A DNA stretch of 59,631 nucleotides from Lysobacteraceae bacterium (GCA_024508915.1 JANINR010000019.1:1-59631); one strand, 5' to 3'; positions 1-9,127 are shown, counted from the stretch's first letter. The notes: generated by a model not told the origin, from the letters alone. Program-made: numbers and translations.

Positions 1-1122
1 AGCGGCGCTCGCGCCGGTCAGCGCCGTGCGGCGCCGGTCGCGCAGCAGGTCGTAGTCGAGGAAGGCGCCGGCGGGTTCGTCCCACAGCCAGCGCTGCATC
101 GCCCCACGCCGCGCGCGGGCCGCCGCGGCGAAGGAAGCGGCGGCGTCGCCGCGGCCCGCCGCCGCGGACAGCCGCGACACCAGCGATTCCAGCGCGTACA
201 GGAATGCGTTGAGGTCCACCGGGACGATGCTCGTCGTCCGCGTGCCGGGCAGCCCGGCGCCTTCGTCGTACCAGCGCGAGCTGAAGTCCCAGCCCGAGGC
301 CGCCGCGGCACGCAGTTCCCGGTAGACCTCCGCGGCGGGCCGCGCGACCTGCGCGGCGGCCGTCGCCAGGTCTTCGGCGTAGGCTTCCTCGCGCGGCACG
401 TCGAGCGCATCCCAGTAGCGGTTGAGCAATGCGCCGTCGGGCATGCGCACGCAGTGCAACGCCGCTTCGCCGGGCCGCAGCGCGGCGCCGCCGTCCATCC
501 AGAACGCGTGCTCGCGCACGAGCCGCGGCAGGCATCCAGCCGGGTCGACGAGTCCGTGTCGCGCGGCCAGCGCCACCATCAGCGCGAACACCGGCGGCTG
601 GGAGCGGCTGAGGTAGTACGTGCGGTTGCCGTTGGGCACGTACCCGTAGCGGTCCACGAGGTCCGCGAAGTTGCCGACCATCGCGCGCAGCAGGTCGTGG
701 CGGCCGCTCTCCGCGAGCCCGATCATCGTGAAGTACGAGTCCCAGTAGCAGACCTCGCCGAAGCGGCCGCCGGGCACGACATAGGCGTGGGGCAGCGGCA
801 GCAGCGAGCCGTGCGCCGGATGCGCGCGCGGATCGCGCGCCAGCACGTCCCACAGCCCGTCGATGTGCTCGACCAGCGATTGGCCGGGATCGGACACGTA
901 GTGGCTGTCAGGGGGACGCTGCACTTCGAAGTTCGCGTGGACGAAGCGGGCCAGGTCGAAGCCGGGCGCGTCGCGGCGGGCGCGGTACTCGTCGAGGATG
1001 GCGTCGGGATGGCGGCGCGGCGCGCAGTCCACGAAGGTCTTGCTGTCGGCGAACACGCGGGCGGTCTGCACCGCCACGAACAGGTCGCCATAGCGTTGCG
1101 CCGGGGTCGGCGGGCGTTCCAT
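1..1122 (-). CDS. Trehalase (GH37), 3' end cut by window edge
   Basis: Hydrolyses alpha,alpha-trehalose to two glucoses. The 374 visible codons contain the family's first signature (PGGRFGEVCYWDSY, residues about 117-130), with the WDSY block typical of GH37. The second signature (QWDxPxGW) would lie beyond the window edge, so the C-terminal part is missing for technical reasons rather than by mutation. The start ATG at 1122 gives MERPPTPAQRYGDLF. No signal peptide is visible, so a cytoplasmic TreF-like enzyme is more likely than periplasmic TreA; that choice is inference. It is divergent from the DUF3297 gene. Confidence 0.9.
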   Translation of the reverse strand, partial: MERPPTPAQRYGDLFVAVQTARVFADSKTFVDCAPRRHPDAILDEYRARRDAPGFDLARFVHANFEVQRPPDSHYVSDPGQSLVEHIDGLWDVLARDPRAHPAHGSLLPLPHAYVVPGGRFGEVCYWDSYFTMIGLAESGRHDLLRAMVGNFADLVDRYGYVPNGNRTYYLSRSQPPVFALMVALAARHGLVDPAGCLPRLVREHAFWMDGGAALRPGEAALHCVRMPDGALLNRYWDALDVPREEAYAEDLATAAAQVARPAAEVYRELRAAAASGWDFSSRWYDEGAGLPGTRTTSIVPVDLNAFLYALESLVSRLSAAAGRGDAAASFAAAARARRGAMQRWLWDEPAGAFLDYDLLRDRRRTALTGASAA

Positions 1123-1178
1123 CGCATGGATCCTAGGGAGCCGCCCGGGCCCGGCGCGTGAATGCGCGTGCCCTGCGC

Positions 1179-1191
1179 TAGAATCGCGGCA
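1179..1191 (+). promoter_or_regulatory. -10 box 6 nt before the DUF3297 start (leaderless)
   Basis: TAGAAT at 1179-1184 is followed by only six bases before the ATG at 1191. Transcription starting about 7 nt after the -10 would begin at the A of the ATG. There is no Shine-Dalgarno upstream. The same geometry recurs several times in the window. Confidence 0.5.
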
Positions 1192-1454
1192 TGACCGACG
1201 CCCTTCCCGACCGCCTCTCGCTCGATCCGCGCAGCCCCTTCCACGACGCCGACCTGCTGCAGCGCGGCGTGGGCATCGTCTTCAACGGGGTCGAGCGCAC
1301 CAACGTCGAGGAATACTGCATCAGCGAAGGCTGGATCCGCGTCGTCGCCGGAAAGTCGCTCGATCGCCGCGGCAATCCGATGACGATGAAGCTCAAGGGC
1401 AAGGTCGAGCCCTACCTCATGGACGCGCCTTCACGCGCTCCAACCATCGATTAA
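1191..1454 (+). CDS. DUF3297 family protein
   Basis: An 87-residue soluble protein that I recognise as DUF3297, a small conserved family with no assigned activity. Visible features are the central block with IVFNGVERTNVEEYCI and the basic segment near GNPMTMKLKGKVEPYL. The length is normal for the family. It probably has its own promoter with a leaderless transcript (TAGAAT ending 6 nt upstream). Neighbours give no functional hint. Confidence 0.85.
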   Translation: MTDALPDRLSLDPRSPFHDADLLQRGVGIVFNGVERTNVEEYCISEGWIRVVAGKSLDRRGNPMTMKLKGKVEPYLMDAPSRAPTID

Positions 1455-1552
1455 CCCCGGCTGCGCGCGACCCGCCGGGTTCGGCGGCGCTTCATCCACG
1501 CGGTCCTAGGATCGACATCGTGCCGCACGGCATGTGATCCCAGGAGACCGCC

Positions 1553-1984
1553 ATGAAACGCCTGATGCTTGCCGCCACCATCGCCCTCGCGCTGTCGCCC
1601 GCACTGGCGATGGCTTCCCCGTCGCCGGCGCCGGACGGCCAGCGCTGGGCGCAGGATCGCCACGATCGCGGCCACCACGACAAGTACGACAAGCACGACC
1701 GCCGCGGCGACCGCGACTGGCGCGACCGCGACCACGACCGCCGCCCTGAGTACCGCCACGACAACGGCCGCCACCTCGGTTGGTACAAGCAGTCCTTCCG
1801 TCGCGGCCAGCGCATGCCGGTGGTGTACCTGCAGCCGCGCTACTACGTGAACGACTACCGCGCCTACGGCCTGTCGCAGCCGCCCTACGGCTACCAGTGG
1901 GTGCGCCCGTACGGCGGCAACAGCAACGAATACCTGCTGGTGCAGCTGGCCACGGGCCTGATCACCCAGGTACTGGGTTACTGA
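1553..1984 (+). CDS. RcnB-like secreted protein
   Basis: A 143-residue exported protein. The N-terminus (MKRLMLAATIALALSPALAMA) is a clear Sec signal with an AMA cleavage site. A low-complexity His/Asp/Arg-rich stretch (about residues 35-75, DRHDRGHHDKYDKHDRR) follows, then an aromatic domain with YKQSFRRGQRMP and YGYQWVRPYGGN typical of the RcnB/DUF6515 families. RcnB proteins act in the periplasm in Ni/Co homeostasis; here a metal role is inferred only from the His-rich linker. AGGAG lies 8 nt before the ATG, a TAGGAT -10 at 1507-1512, and a strong terminator follows. Confidence 0.75.
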   Translation: MKRLMLAATIALALSPALAMASPSPAPDGQRWAQDRHDRGHHDKYDKHDRRGDRDWRDRDHDRRPEYRHDNGRHLGWYKQSFRRGQRMPVVYLQPRYYVNDYRAYGLSQPPYGYQWVRPYGGNSNEYLLVQLATGLITQVLGY

Positions 1985-2017
1985 CCCGGGGGAACCCGGG
2001 GGACGAGGGAACCTTGC

Positions 2018-2046
2018 ACGGCCCCTTCACGGGGCCGTTTTTTTTT
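2018..2046 (+). terminator. Rho-independent terminator after RcnB-like gene
   Basis: A perfect 8-bp GC-rich stem (ACGGCCCC/GGGGCCGT, 2018-2025 and 2031-2038) with a 5-nt loop is followed by a run of nine T (2038-2046). It is the strongest intrinsic terminator in the window. Confidence 0.95.
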
Positions 2047-2174
2047 GCGCGCGTTCCGGCGCGCGCGATGTCAGGCGCCGTTCAGCGCGCCGCCGCGGCT
2101 TTCACGCTGCCGCCGACCTCTGCATCGCTAGCCTTGCCGCGAAGACTGCACCATCGCCTCGAGGATCAACGCTC

Positions 2175-2618
2175 ATGCATCGCGCCGCCTCCCTCCTGCT
2201 CCTGTCTGCCGCGCTCTGCGCGCCGGGCGCGTGCTTCGCGCAGGCCGATGCACCCGGCGCGACGGCAACGGCCGACGCGATGCCGTCCGCCGCTGCTCCC
2301 GCGGATCCGCGCACGGACGAGACGCGCAGTGCGTTCGGCCGGGTCATGGCGGTGATGATCTCGGCGCTGCAGCGCCAGGCCTCGGCGCCGGCGAGCGAGG
2401 CAAACGCGGATCCCGTGCGCACCACGGCGGCGGGAACACCGCTGGACATCGAGGTCGGCGCCGCGTTCAGCGATGCGATGCGAGGCGCCGGCGACGGCGC
2501 CGACGGCGCCCGCGGCCCCCGGCGCCAGCCGTCCGCCGAGGCCGCCGAAGCGCGCATGCGCACCGCGCGCCCGTCGGAACTCGCACTGCGCCAGGCCGCC
2601 CTGGCAGGTCCGGACTGA
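2175..2618 (+). CDS. Secreted protein of unknown function
   Basis: 147 residues with a Sec signal peptide (MHRAASLLLLSAALCAPGACFAQA; cleavage after CFA-Q is plausible). The mature protein is Ala/Arg-rich and looks largely disordered, with one helix around FGRVMAVMISALQRQA. I recognise no family. A TAGCCT -10 lies at 2129-2134, about 40 nt upstream. Codon use matches the GC-rich neighbours, so it is probably real. Confidence 0.55.
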   Translation: MHRAASLLLLSAALCAPGACFAQADAPGATATADAMPSAAAPADPRTDETRSAFGRVMAVMISALQRQASAPASEANADPVRTTAAGTPLDIEVGAAFSDAMRGAGDGADGARGPRRQPSAEAAEARMRTARPSELALRQAALAGPD

Positions 2619-2737
2619 CTCCGGTCCGTCGCCGTTGCCTGGCGTGGCGCCATCCAGCGCCACGAACTGGAATCGCGATCACGCCGGTTCCGTGCATCAC
2701 GACGGCGACGCTCACCCGTCCTTACCGATTGGGCCCC

Positions 2738-2751
2738 TAGCGTGCGCTCCA
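2738..2751 (+). promoter_or_regulatory. -10 box 7 nt before the PAS-GGDEF start (leaderless)
   Basis: TAGCGT at 2738-2743 ends seven bases before ATG 2751. The in-frame GTG at 2742 lies inside the -10 and cannot be the start if this promoter is used, which is why ATG 2751 was chosen. Confidence 0.45.
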
Positions 2752-3821
2752 TGCTCCCCCACGAGCTGCCACCTCCGGAGGCCGGGCCGCGCGCCGGCGA
2801 TCCGGCCGATGCCCTCGCGCAGGCGCGTCGCGAGAACGCGACGCTGCGCGAGTCGCTGCTGCGGGCGCAAGGCGCGCTGGCCGCGATCGCCGACGGCGTC
2901 GCGGTGACCGATCCCGCCGGGCGCATCACCAGCCTCAATCCCGTCGCCACCCACCTGACCGGGTGGACCGGCACCGAGGCGCTCGCGCGCAACATCTCGG
3001 AAGTCGTGCGGCTGGTCGACGCCGGCGGCCTCGGCGTCGACCCGCTCCGCGAAGGCTTCCGCGACCGCGACGACGTGATGTCGCTCGTGCGCCACGACGG
3101 CCACGTGATCCTGGTCGACGGCGCCGTCGCCGAGATCCACGACGACGCGCGGCAGCTGCTCGGCTACATCCTCACCTTCCGCAACGTCACCGCCGCCACG
3201 CGCCTCGCGCGCGAGCTGTCGTGGCACGCCAACCACGACCCGCTCACCGGTTTGCTCAACCGCCGCGTGCTGGAAGCCAGGCTGCAGCGCGCGCTCGACA
3301 GCGCAGGGCGCCTGGGGTGCCGGCACGCGCTGCTCTACCTCGACCTCGACCGCTTCAAGGCGGTCAACGACAGCGGCGGCCACGTCGCCGGCGACGAACT
3401 GTTGCGGCAGCTCGCGATGGCGCTGCGCCGCCAGCTGCGCGAAGGCGACACGCTGGCGCGCATCGGCGGCGACGAATTCGCGGCGCTGCTGGAGAACACC
3501 GACGTGCAGCAGGCCGCAGCCGTCGCGCACAAGCTGATCGAAGCGGTCGAGCAGTTCCGCTTCGCGTGGCAGGGCTTCGGCTACCGGCTAGGCGCGAGCG
3601 CCGGACTGATCGAATTCAGCGGCGAAGGCCTGGAAGCCGAGGACGTCATCGAAGCCGCCGACCGCATGTGCTACGTCGCCAAGGAATCCGGGCGCGGCCG
3701 CGTCGCCACCGACGTGCTGCGCGCCGTGCGCCCGCAGCACCCGACGGCCGCGGTCAGGCCTGTTCCCGCGACAGGTCGTAGCGTTCGATCCGCCGGCCCA
3801 GCCAGCGAACGGCGATCATGA
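2751..3821 (+). CDS. PAS-GGDEF diguanylate cyclase
   Basis: Predicted to make cyclic di-GMP from two GTP. In the 356-residue protein a short helical N-terminus leads into a PAS domain (about 40-150; DGVAVTDPAGRITSLNPVA) and then a GGDEF domain (about 160-320) starting HDPLTGLLNRR. The signature GGDEF (239-243) is intact, so it should be catalytic. RxxD (REGD, 230-233) sits five residues before it, the product-inhibition I-site. No membrane segment is visible, so sensing is cytoplasmic. The last 68 bp overlap the convergent ABC permease gene. Confidence 0.9.
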   Translation: MLPHELPPPEAGPRAGDPADALAQARRENATLRESLLRAQGALAAIADGVAVTDPAGRITSLNPVATHLTGWTGTEALARNISEVVRLVDAGGLGVDPLREGFRDRDDVMSLVRHDGHVILVDGAVAEIHDDARQLLGYILTFRNVTAATRLARELSWHANHDPLTGLLNRRVLEARLQRALDSAGRLGCRHALLYLDLDRFKAVNDSGGHVAGDELLRQLAMALRRQLREGDTLARIGGDEFAALLENTDVQQAAAVAHKLIEAVEQFRFAWQGFGYRLGASAGLIEFSGEGLEAEDVIEAADRMCYVAKESGRGRVATDVLRAVRPQHPTAAVRPVPATGRSVRSAGPASERRS

Positions 3822-5544
3822 GTTCCACCGCGAGGACCGCGGCCGCCACCGGCGCGCCGGTCAGCAGCGCGCCGACCGGTCCGGCGAGCCAGTAGGCGAT
3901 GGCGCCGACGAGGCCGCCCAGCAGCAGCGCCGGCAGCAGCGTCACCGCCAGCACCAGCAGGTAGCCGCCGAAGAAGATCATCCTCTGGCCCATGACCTCG
4001 ACGCCGCCGCCGCGGCCGCCGCCGGTCCATGCCGGGAACAGCAGCAACCCGGCGAAGGGCAGGCACAGCAGCAGCCCGCACAGCGGCGGGATGAGCAGCG
4101 CCGCGCCGAGCGCGCCGGCGACCGCGGTCGCCGGCGGCACGGCCTGCACGCCGCCGAGCAGCACGGCCAGCGTTGCCATCGCCAGCAGCAGCCATTCCGC
4201 GGCCGCAAGAAGCATCATCGGCGCGAGCAGTTCGCCCAGCGCAAGCTGCCAGCCGGGCAGCGGCGACGCCTTGAGCATGTCCATGTGCGCGAGCACGCGA
4301 TGCAGCGAGCGCTGCACGAACATCGGCCCGACCACGAGCAGCCAGCCGCCGACGCCCAGGCCCAACCCGAAGAACAGCTTGAGCACCGGGCGCAATTGCG
4401 CATCGTGCGCGATCCATGCTTCCCCGAGCAGCAGCAGCGCGGCGATCGCGGCGTAGCTGCGCAGTCGCGTCGTGCCCATCGCGAGCAGGTTGCGCCACAG
4501 CATCGCCACCGGCGGGAACCCGACGGGCGCCAGGCGGAACGGCGCGGGGCGCTTCTTCGCCGGGCGGAGCGCATCGAAACCGAGCCGTCCGTCGCGCTTC
4601 GCCTCGACGATGCGCGCGCGCTTCCGGGACTGCGCGATGGCCGCCTCCTCGAAGCTGGCGTCGGAACGCACGATCCAGAAGAAATGCAGCGCCATCACCA
4701 CCAGCGCCGCCGGCACCGCGCGCCAGAACGCCATCGCATCGGGCGCGAGCATCGGCGCGACCACCAGCTTCAGCGGCCACAGCACCCAGGCGAGCGCCGG
4801 CACCGCCAGCACCTGCTGCGCCCAGGGCAGCAGCGCACCGTCGGCGGGCGGCGGCGGCACGTGCGTGCGCACCCACCAGAACAGCGCGATGGCGCCGGCG
4901 AGCACCAACGCGCCCGCGCCGGTGCCGCGCAGCCACGCGAGGCGCCCCTCGCCGCGCAAGCGGTCGCGCGCGAACGACGCGCCGATGAAATGCATGCGCA
5001 CCGTCGACAGCACGATCCACCACCCGATCGCGTGCAGCCACGGACTGCCGCCGAACGCGCCACCGCGCCGCAGCACCACGGTCAACAGCACCGACGACGC
5101 CAAGATCGCCAGCTGCGAGCGCAGCAGCTTGTAGCGCACCAGCTGGGAGCGCGTCATCGGCGCGGGGAAGAGGAAGGCGACTTCCGCTTCGCTGAAGGCC
5201 AGCGCGGTGCGTTCGCCCGGCAACAGCCACGTCGCCAGCATCGCCACCAGCAGCGCCAGCGCCGCGATGCCGAGCACCAGCGGCGCGATCGCCGGATCGT
5301 GCAGCCAGCCGACCGCGCGCTCGAGGCCCGGCCCGCCGTCGCGTCCATGTCCGCGGAACGCGTGCCGGAACAGGAAGAAATAGAAGTACAGCGCACCTGC
5401 GACCGCGCCCGCCAGGTATTTCGGCTGCTTCAGCCGCAGCACGCGGCGCACGACCGCGTTGCGGATCGACATGGCCTGCTGGTAGACGCAGGCGCTCCAC
5501 GGCGAACCGGCGCCACGCGCGATGGCCGCGGCCGCCGCGTTCAT
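3754..5544 (-). CDS. ABC exporter membrane protein
   Basis: A 596-residue polytopic protein with about ten or more hydrophobic segments (for example LVLGIAALALLVAMLATWLL and AALLIPPLCGLLLCLPFAGLLL) and a basic cytoplasmic loop around AQSRKRARIVEAKRDGR. It is the permease of the ATPase encoded just upstream; the ATG (5544) overlaps the ATPase stop in ATGA, implying translational coupling. Upstream in-frame ATGs lie inside the ATPase gene and were rejected. The substrate is unknown; the long permease with a single ATPase resembles exporters of the ABC-2 class. Confidence 0.8.
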   Translation of the reverse strand: MNAAAAAIARGAGSPWSACVYQQAMSIRNAVVRRVLRLKQPKYLAGAVAGALYFYFFLFRHAFRGHGRDGGPGLERAVGWLHDPAIAPLVLGIAALALLVAMLATWLLPGERTALAFSEAEVAFLFPAPMTRSQLVRYKLLRSQLAILASSVLLTVVLRRGGAFGGSPWLHAIGWWIVLSTVRMHFIGASFARDRLRGEGRLAWLRGTGAGALVLAGAIALFWWVRTHVPPPPADGALLPWAQQVLAVPALAWVLWPLKLVVAPMLAPDAMAFWRAVPAALVVMALHFFWIVRSDASFEEAAIAQSRKRARIVEAKRDGRLGFDALRPAKKRPAPFRLAPVGFPPVAMLWRNLLAMGTTRLRSYAAIAALLLLGEAWIAHDAQLRPVLKLFFGLGLGVGGWLLVVGPMFVQRSLHRVLAHMDMLKASPLPGWQLALGELLAPMMLLAAAEWLLLAMATLAVLLGGVQAVPPATAVAGALGAALLIPPLCGLLLCLPFAGLLLFPAWTGGGRGGGVEVMGQRMIFFGGYLLVLAVTLLPALLLGGLVGAIAYWLAGPVGALLTGAPVAAAVLAVELMIAVRWLGRRIERYDLSREQA

Positions 5545-6311
5545 GCGTCGCGCGCCGCCGCGGACGCAGGCGCGGCGTGGCCGTCCCCGTCCACGTCGCC
5601 CGTGGCGCGGAAGAAGACCTCCTCGAGGCTCCCGCCGCCGTCGCCGAGATAACGCGCCTGGATCTCCGCGACGCTGCCGTCGGCGACCTTCATGCCGTTC
5701 TTGAGGATCAACAGGTGCGTGCACACCTCCTGGATCAGGCCGAGCATGTGCGAACTCAGGATCACCGCCGCGCCATCGGCGGCCAGCCGCTTCATCACCT
5801 GCTTCATGCGGCGGATGCCGCCGGGGTCGAGTCCGGTCAGCGGCTCGTCGAAGATCACCACCTTCGGCCCGTGCAGCAGCCCGCAGGCGATGACCAGCTT
5901 CTGCTTCATGCCGCGCGACAGCTCGCCGGGCAGCAGGTCCTGCTTGTCCGCCATCTCCAGCTCGGCGAGGATCGGCAGCGCGCGCGCCGCGAAATCCGGC
6001 ACGCCGTAAAGGCGCGCGACGAAGTTGAGGTGCTGCATCACCGTCAGGTGCTCGAACAGCCGCGGCTCGTCGGGCATGAAGGCGAGCTGCCGCTTGGCGC
6101 CCGCGGGATCCTGCGCGAGGTCCACCCCGTTCACGCGCACCGTGCCCGACGTCGCCGGGATGATGCCGGTGACGCAGCGCAGCGTCGTGGTCTTGCCGGC
6201 GCCGTTAGGCCCCACCAGCCCCATGATCTCGCCCGGCCGGACCGCGAACGAGAGATCGCGCACGGCCGCCAGGCGGTCGTACTGCTTGCACAGTCCTTCG
6301 ACTTCGATCAT
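5541..6311 (-). CDS. ABC transporter ATPase
   Basis: A 256-residue nucleotide-binding subunit. Walker A ([10 protein letters not shown], about 37-46), signature ELSRGMKQK and Walker B (VVIFDEPLTGLD) are all intact, followed by the H-loop in ILSSHML. This is the CcmA/NatA type of exporter ATPase. The start MIEVEGL at 6311 is preferred over an ATG six codons upstream because GGGGGA lies about 8 nt before it. It is the first gene of a two-gene operon with the permease. Confidence 0.92.
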   Translation of the reverse strand: MIEVEGLCKQYDRLAAVRDLSFAVRPGEIMGLVGPNGAGKTTTLRCVTGIIPATSGTVRVNGVDLAQDPAGAKRQLAFMPDEPRLFEHLTVMQHLNFVARLYGVPDFAARALPILAELEMADKQDLLPGELSRGMKQKLVIACGLLHGPKVVIFDEPLTGLDPGGIRRMKQVMKRLAADGAAVILSSHMLGLIQEVCTHLLILKNGMKVADGSVAEIQARYLGDGGGSLEEVFFRATGDVDGDGHAAPASAAARDA

Positions 6312-6365
6312 CGGGCATCCCCCCGGCACGCCATGGCGCCCATGCTCGCACGGTTCACCGCCACC

Positions 6366-7253
6366 TCAAGTTACATTCGTCATCCGTTTTCGCCGGCCGA
6401 CGACGGCCAGCGCGGCGACGAGCAGCGCGATGCCGGTCCACTCGGCGCCGCTCGGCGCCTCGTGCAGGATCCACCAGGCGAACAGCACGCCGAGGATCGG
6501 GATGACCAGGCTCGACACGCCCGCGACCTGCGCGGGCAGGTGGTCCACCAGCCAGCCCCACAGCAGCCACGCCAGCCCGGAGGCGAGCACGCCGTTGTAG
6601 GCCAGCGCGAGCACGAGGCCGCCGTTCCATTCCATCGGCCGCTCGTCCACCGCGATCGCGACCAGCACCAGGCCGACGGTGCCGACCGCCATCTGCCACG
6701 CGCTCAGCTGCAGCACGCCGGCCTCGCCGCGCTGGAACATGCGCTTGCTCAGCACCGTGCCCACCGCCCAGCACAGGCCGCCGCCGATCGCGAGCAACGT
6801 GCTCTTCGACCCCCCCATGCCGGCCCAGGGTTCGAGCAGGAACAGCAGGCCGGCGAACGCGAGCGCCAGGCTCGCCCATTGCCAGCGCGAGGGCCGGTCG
6901 CGCAGCAGCCACCACGCGAGCAGCACCACCCAGAACGGCATCGTGTACGCGAGCAGCGCGGTGCGGCCGGCGCCGCCGTCCACCAGCGCCCACTGCACCA
7001 GCGCCTGGAAGCCCAGCGTCTGGGCGAGCCCGACCAGCAGCAGCGGTTGCCAGCGCGGCGGCGCGAGCGCGTGGCCGCGCCAGCGCAGCAGCGCGAACAG
7101 CATCAGGGTGCCGAGCGCGGCGCGCCAGGCGGCGAATTCGAACGGCCCCGTCCAGGCGAGCGCCTGCTTCATCACCACCCAGTTGTAGCTCCAGATCAGG
7201 CTGAGCACGGCCAGCGCGGCGAGCGCGCCGCGGGAAGCGGGGAGGCGGGGCAT
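6366..7253 (-). CDS. EamA/DMT-family permease
   Basis: A 295-residue inner-membrane protein with ten predicted TM helices in two EamA repeats (first repeat opening LAVLSLIWSYNWVVMKQAL). The family exports metabolites or amino acids; the substrate cannot be told from sequence. The start MPRLPASRG at 7253 was preferred to an ATG 13 codons upstream because a TAAGAT -10 lies at about the position of that longer N-terminus. It is separated from the ABC ATPase by 54 bp in the same direction. Confidence 0.88.
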   Translation of the reverse strand: MPRLPASRGALAALAVLSLIWSYNWVVMKQALAWTGPFEFAAWRAALGTLMLFALLRWRGHALAPPRWQPLLLVGLAQTLGFQALVQWALVDGGAGRTALLAYTMPFWVVLLAWWLLRDRPSRWQWASLALAFAGLLFLLEPWAGMGGSKSTLLAIGGGLCWAVGTVLSKRMFQRGEAGVLQLSAWQMAVGTVGLVLVAIAVDERPMEWNGGLVLALAYNGVLASGLAWLLWGWLVDHLPAQVAGVSSLVIPILGVLFAWWILHEAPSGAEWTGIALLVAALAVVGRRKRMTNVT

Positions 7254-7374
7254 CGGGGCATCTCGTCCGTCGGAAGCGCATCTTAGCGGCACGCTGGCGC
7301 AGGCGGCGGCGCGTGGACGCGATGCTCACGCGCCATCGGCACACTTGCGCGACCTTTCGCCCCGGGAGCCACCG

Positions 7375-8145
7375 ATGCGCCTGATCGTGCTGCTGTCCGC
7401 GCTGCTGATGCCGCTCGTCGCCTGGTTCTCCGAGCGCGGCGCGTTCGGCCCCACCAACGCCGAGGTGAGCGCCGCGTACCCGACGTTGCTGATCGCGTCC
7501 GGCTACGCGTTCGCGATCTGGGGCCTGATCTTCCTGTTCGACGTCGTCTACGGCCTCTGGCAGGCGACGGGCGCGCGTCGTCGCGATGCGACCCTCGACG
7601 CGGTGGCGCCCTGGGCGTTCGCGGGCTTCCTGCTCACTGCGGCCTGGATGCCCCTTTTTTCGCGGGGACTGTTCTGGCTGTGCCTGCTGGTGATCTTCGG
7701 CGCGCTCGCGTGCCTGCTGCGCTGCGCGCTGCTGCTGACGCGGGACACGCTGCCGCGCCGCGCGCAGTGGCTGTGGGCGTGGACGCCCCTGTCGCTGCAT
7801 GCCGGCTGGCTGTCGGTCGCCGCGTTCCTGAACCTCGCGCAGGCGATCGTGGCCTACCGGCTGTTGCCGGCCGGCGACATGCTCGCCTGGAGCCTGGTGC
7901 TGTTCGGGGTCGCAGCCGCGTTGCTGCTGGCGATGAACGCGCGCATGCGCGGCAACGTCGACTACGCCGGCGCCGCCGCGTGGGGCCTGGTCGCGGTCTG
8001 CGTGAAGCAGTCCGGCGCCGACCTCCCCGGCGCGCACGTCGCCGCCGGCGTCGCGCTCGCCGTGGCGATCGCGCTCGTGCTGCAGACGGCGTGGCTGCGC
8101 TGGCGCGACCGCGACGGCCTGGTGCCCGGCACCGGCACGCCCTGA
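7375..8145 (+). CDS. TspO/MBR-like tryptophan-rich membrane protein
   Basis: A 256-residue membrane protein with about seven hydrophobic segments. The block GYAFAIWGLIFLFDVVYGLW near residue 40, the conserved Trp residues (LTAAWMPLF, LHAGWLSVA) and NLAQ resemble the long bacterial TspO-related proteins annotated as tryptophan-rich sensory proteins. Classical TspO is about 155 residues, so this is an enlarged relative and the assignment is tentative. The start MRLIVLLSALL follows GGGAG by 6 nt. It converges on msrA with only 14 bp between stops. Confidence 0.5.
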   Translation: MRLIVLLSALLMPLVAWFSERGAFGPTNAEVSAAYPTLLIASGYAFAIWGLIFLFDVVYGLWQATGARRRDATLDAVAPWAFAGFLLTAAWMPLFSRGLFWLCLLVIFGALACLLRCALLLTRDTLPRRAQWLWAWTPLSLHAGWLSVAAFLNLAQAIVAYRLLPAGDMLAWSLVLFGVAAALLLAMNARMRGNVDYAGAAAWGLVAVCVKQSGADLPGAHVAAGVALAVAIALVLQTAWLRWRDRDGLVPGTGTP

Positions 8146-8159
8146 GGGGCGCGCCGGCG

Positions 8160-8681
8160 TCAGCCGGCGCCGTGCTTCGGCAGCTTCCAGCCCGGCCGCA
8201 CGTAGTGGCAGGTGTAACCGGTGGGATAGCGCTGCAGGTAGTCCTGGTGCTCGGGCTCGGCTTCCCAGAAGTCGCCGGCGGGCGCCACTTCGGTCACGAC
8301 CTTGCCCGGCCACAGGCCGGAGGCCTCGACGTCGACGATGGTCTGGACGGCGATCTCGCGCTGCTCCGGCGTGGTGTAGTAGATCGCGGATCGGTAGGAC
8401 GTGCCGCGGTCGTTGCCCTGCCGGTCCGGCGTGCTCGGGTCGTGGATCTGGAAGAAGAACTCGAGCAGGTCGCGATAGGCGAGCTTCGCCGGGTCGTACA
8501 CGATCTCGACCGCCTCGGCATGCGTGCCGTGGTTGCGATACGTGGCCTCCGGCACGTCGCCGCCGCTGTAGCCGACGCGGGTGGAGACCACGCCCGGCAT
8601 CTTCCGCAGCAGTTCCTGCACGCCCCAGAAACAGCCGCCGGCGAGGATCGCGCGCTCCAGTCCCGCGCCTGCGCCGCTCAT
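8160..8681 (-). CDS. msrA: Peptide methionine-S-sulfoxide reductase MsrA
   Basis: Reduces the S-epimer of methionine sulfoxide in proteins. The catalytic Cys17 is in GCFWG near the N-terminus, followed by GYSGG and the [11 protein letters not shown] block. A further Cys near the C-terminus ([10 protein letters not shown]) could resolve the sulfenic acid. Length 173 is normal for a stand-alone MsrA, and no signal peptide is present, so it is cytoplasmic. Its start overlaps the stop of msrB by 4 bp; the two form an operon covering both sulfoxide epimers. Confidence 0.96.
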   Translation of the reverse strand: MSGAGAGLERAILAGGCFWGVQELLRKMPGVVSTRVGYSGGDVPEATYRNHGTHAEAVEIVYDPAKLAYRDLLEFFFQIHDPSTPDRQGNDRGTSYRSAIYYTTPEQREIAVQTIVDVEASGLWPGKVVTEVAPAGDFWEAEPEHQDYLQRYPTGYTCHYVRPGWKLPKHGAG

Positions 8682-9127
8682 GCGATGTCCTCCACCTGGT
8701 CGAGGTACGCGCCGTAGCCTTCCGCCTCCATGCGCTCGCGGGGGATGAAGCGCAGCGATGCGGAGTTGATGCAGTAGCGCAGGCCGCCGCGGTCGCGCGG
8801 GCCATCCGGGAACACGTGGCCGAGGTGGCTGTCGCCGTGGGTGGAGCGGACTTCGGTCCGGATCATGCCGTGGCTGGCGTCGCGCAGTTCCTTCACGTGC
8901 GCCGGGGCGATCGGCTTCGTGAAGCTCGGCCAGCCGCAGCCGGACTCGAACTTGTCGGACGAGGCGAACAGCGGCTCGCCGGAGACGATGTCGACGTAGA
9001 GGCCGGGACGCTTCTCGTGCAGGTGCTCGCCGGTGCCCGGGCGCTCGGTCCCGCTCTCCTGGGTGACCCGGAACTGCTCGGGGGTGAGCCGGGCGACGGC
9101 GTCGGGATCCTTGCGGTAGGTGGCCAT
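8678..9127 (-). CDS. msrB: Peptide methionine-R-sulfoxide reductase MsrB
   Basis: 149 residues. The catalytic Cys119 lies in [11 protein letters not shown], and Cys64 in SGCGWPSF is placed to resolve it. The [10 protein letters not shown] block is present. The two CxxC zinc pairs seen in E. coli MsrB are absent (YVDIVSGEP and [11 protein letters not shown] stand in their places), so this is a zinc-free form. ATG 9127 is preceded by AAGGAG at an ideal distance; the open frame extends upstream but without a better start. First gene of the msrB-msrA operon. Confidence 0.96.
   Translation of the reverse strand: MATYRKDPDAVARLTPEQFRVTQESGTERPGTGEHLHEKRPGLYVDIVSGEPLFASSDKFESGCGWPSFTKPIAPAHVKELRDASHGMIRTEVRSTHGDSHLGHVFPDGPRDRGGLRYCINSASLRFIPRERMEAEGYGAYLDQVEDIA

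Noticed and set aside
1443-1471. Weak hairpin after the DUF3297 gene
   Set aside because: The arms AACCCCGGC and GCCGGGTT pair only with a bulge and no T-run follows; not called as a terminator.
6355-8805. 816-codon minus-strand frame over the EamA, TspO-like and msrA genes
   Set aside because: Arg/Ala-rich shadow without domains; it overlaps three recognisable genes.
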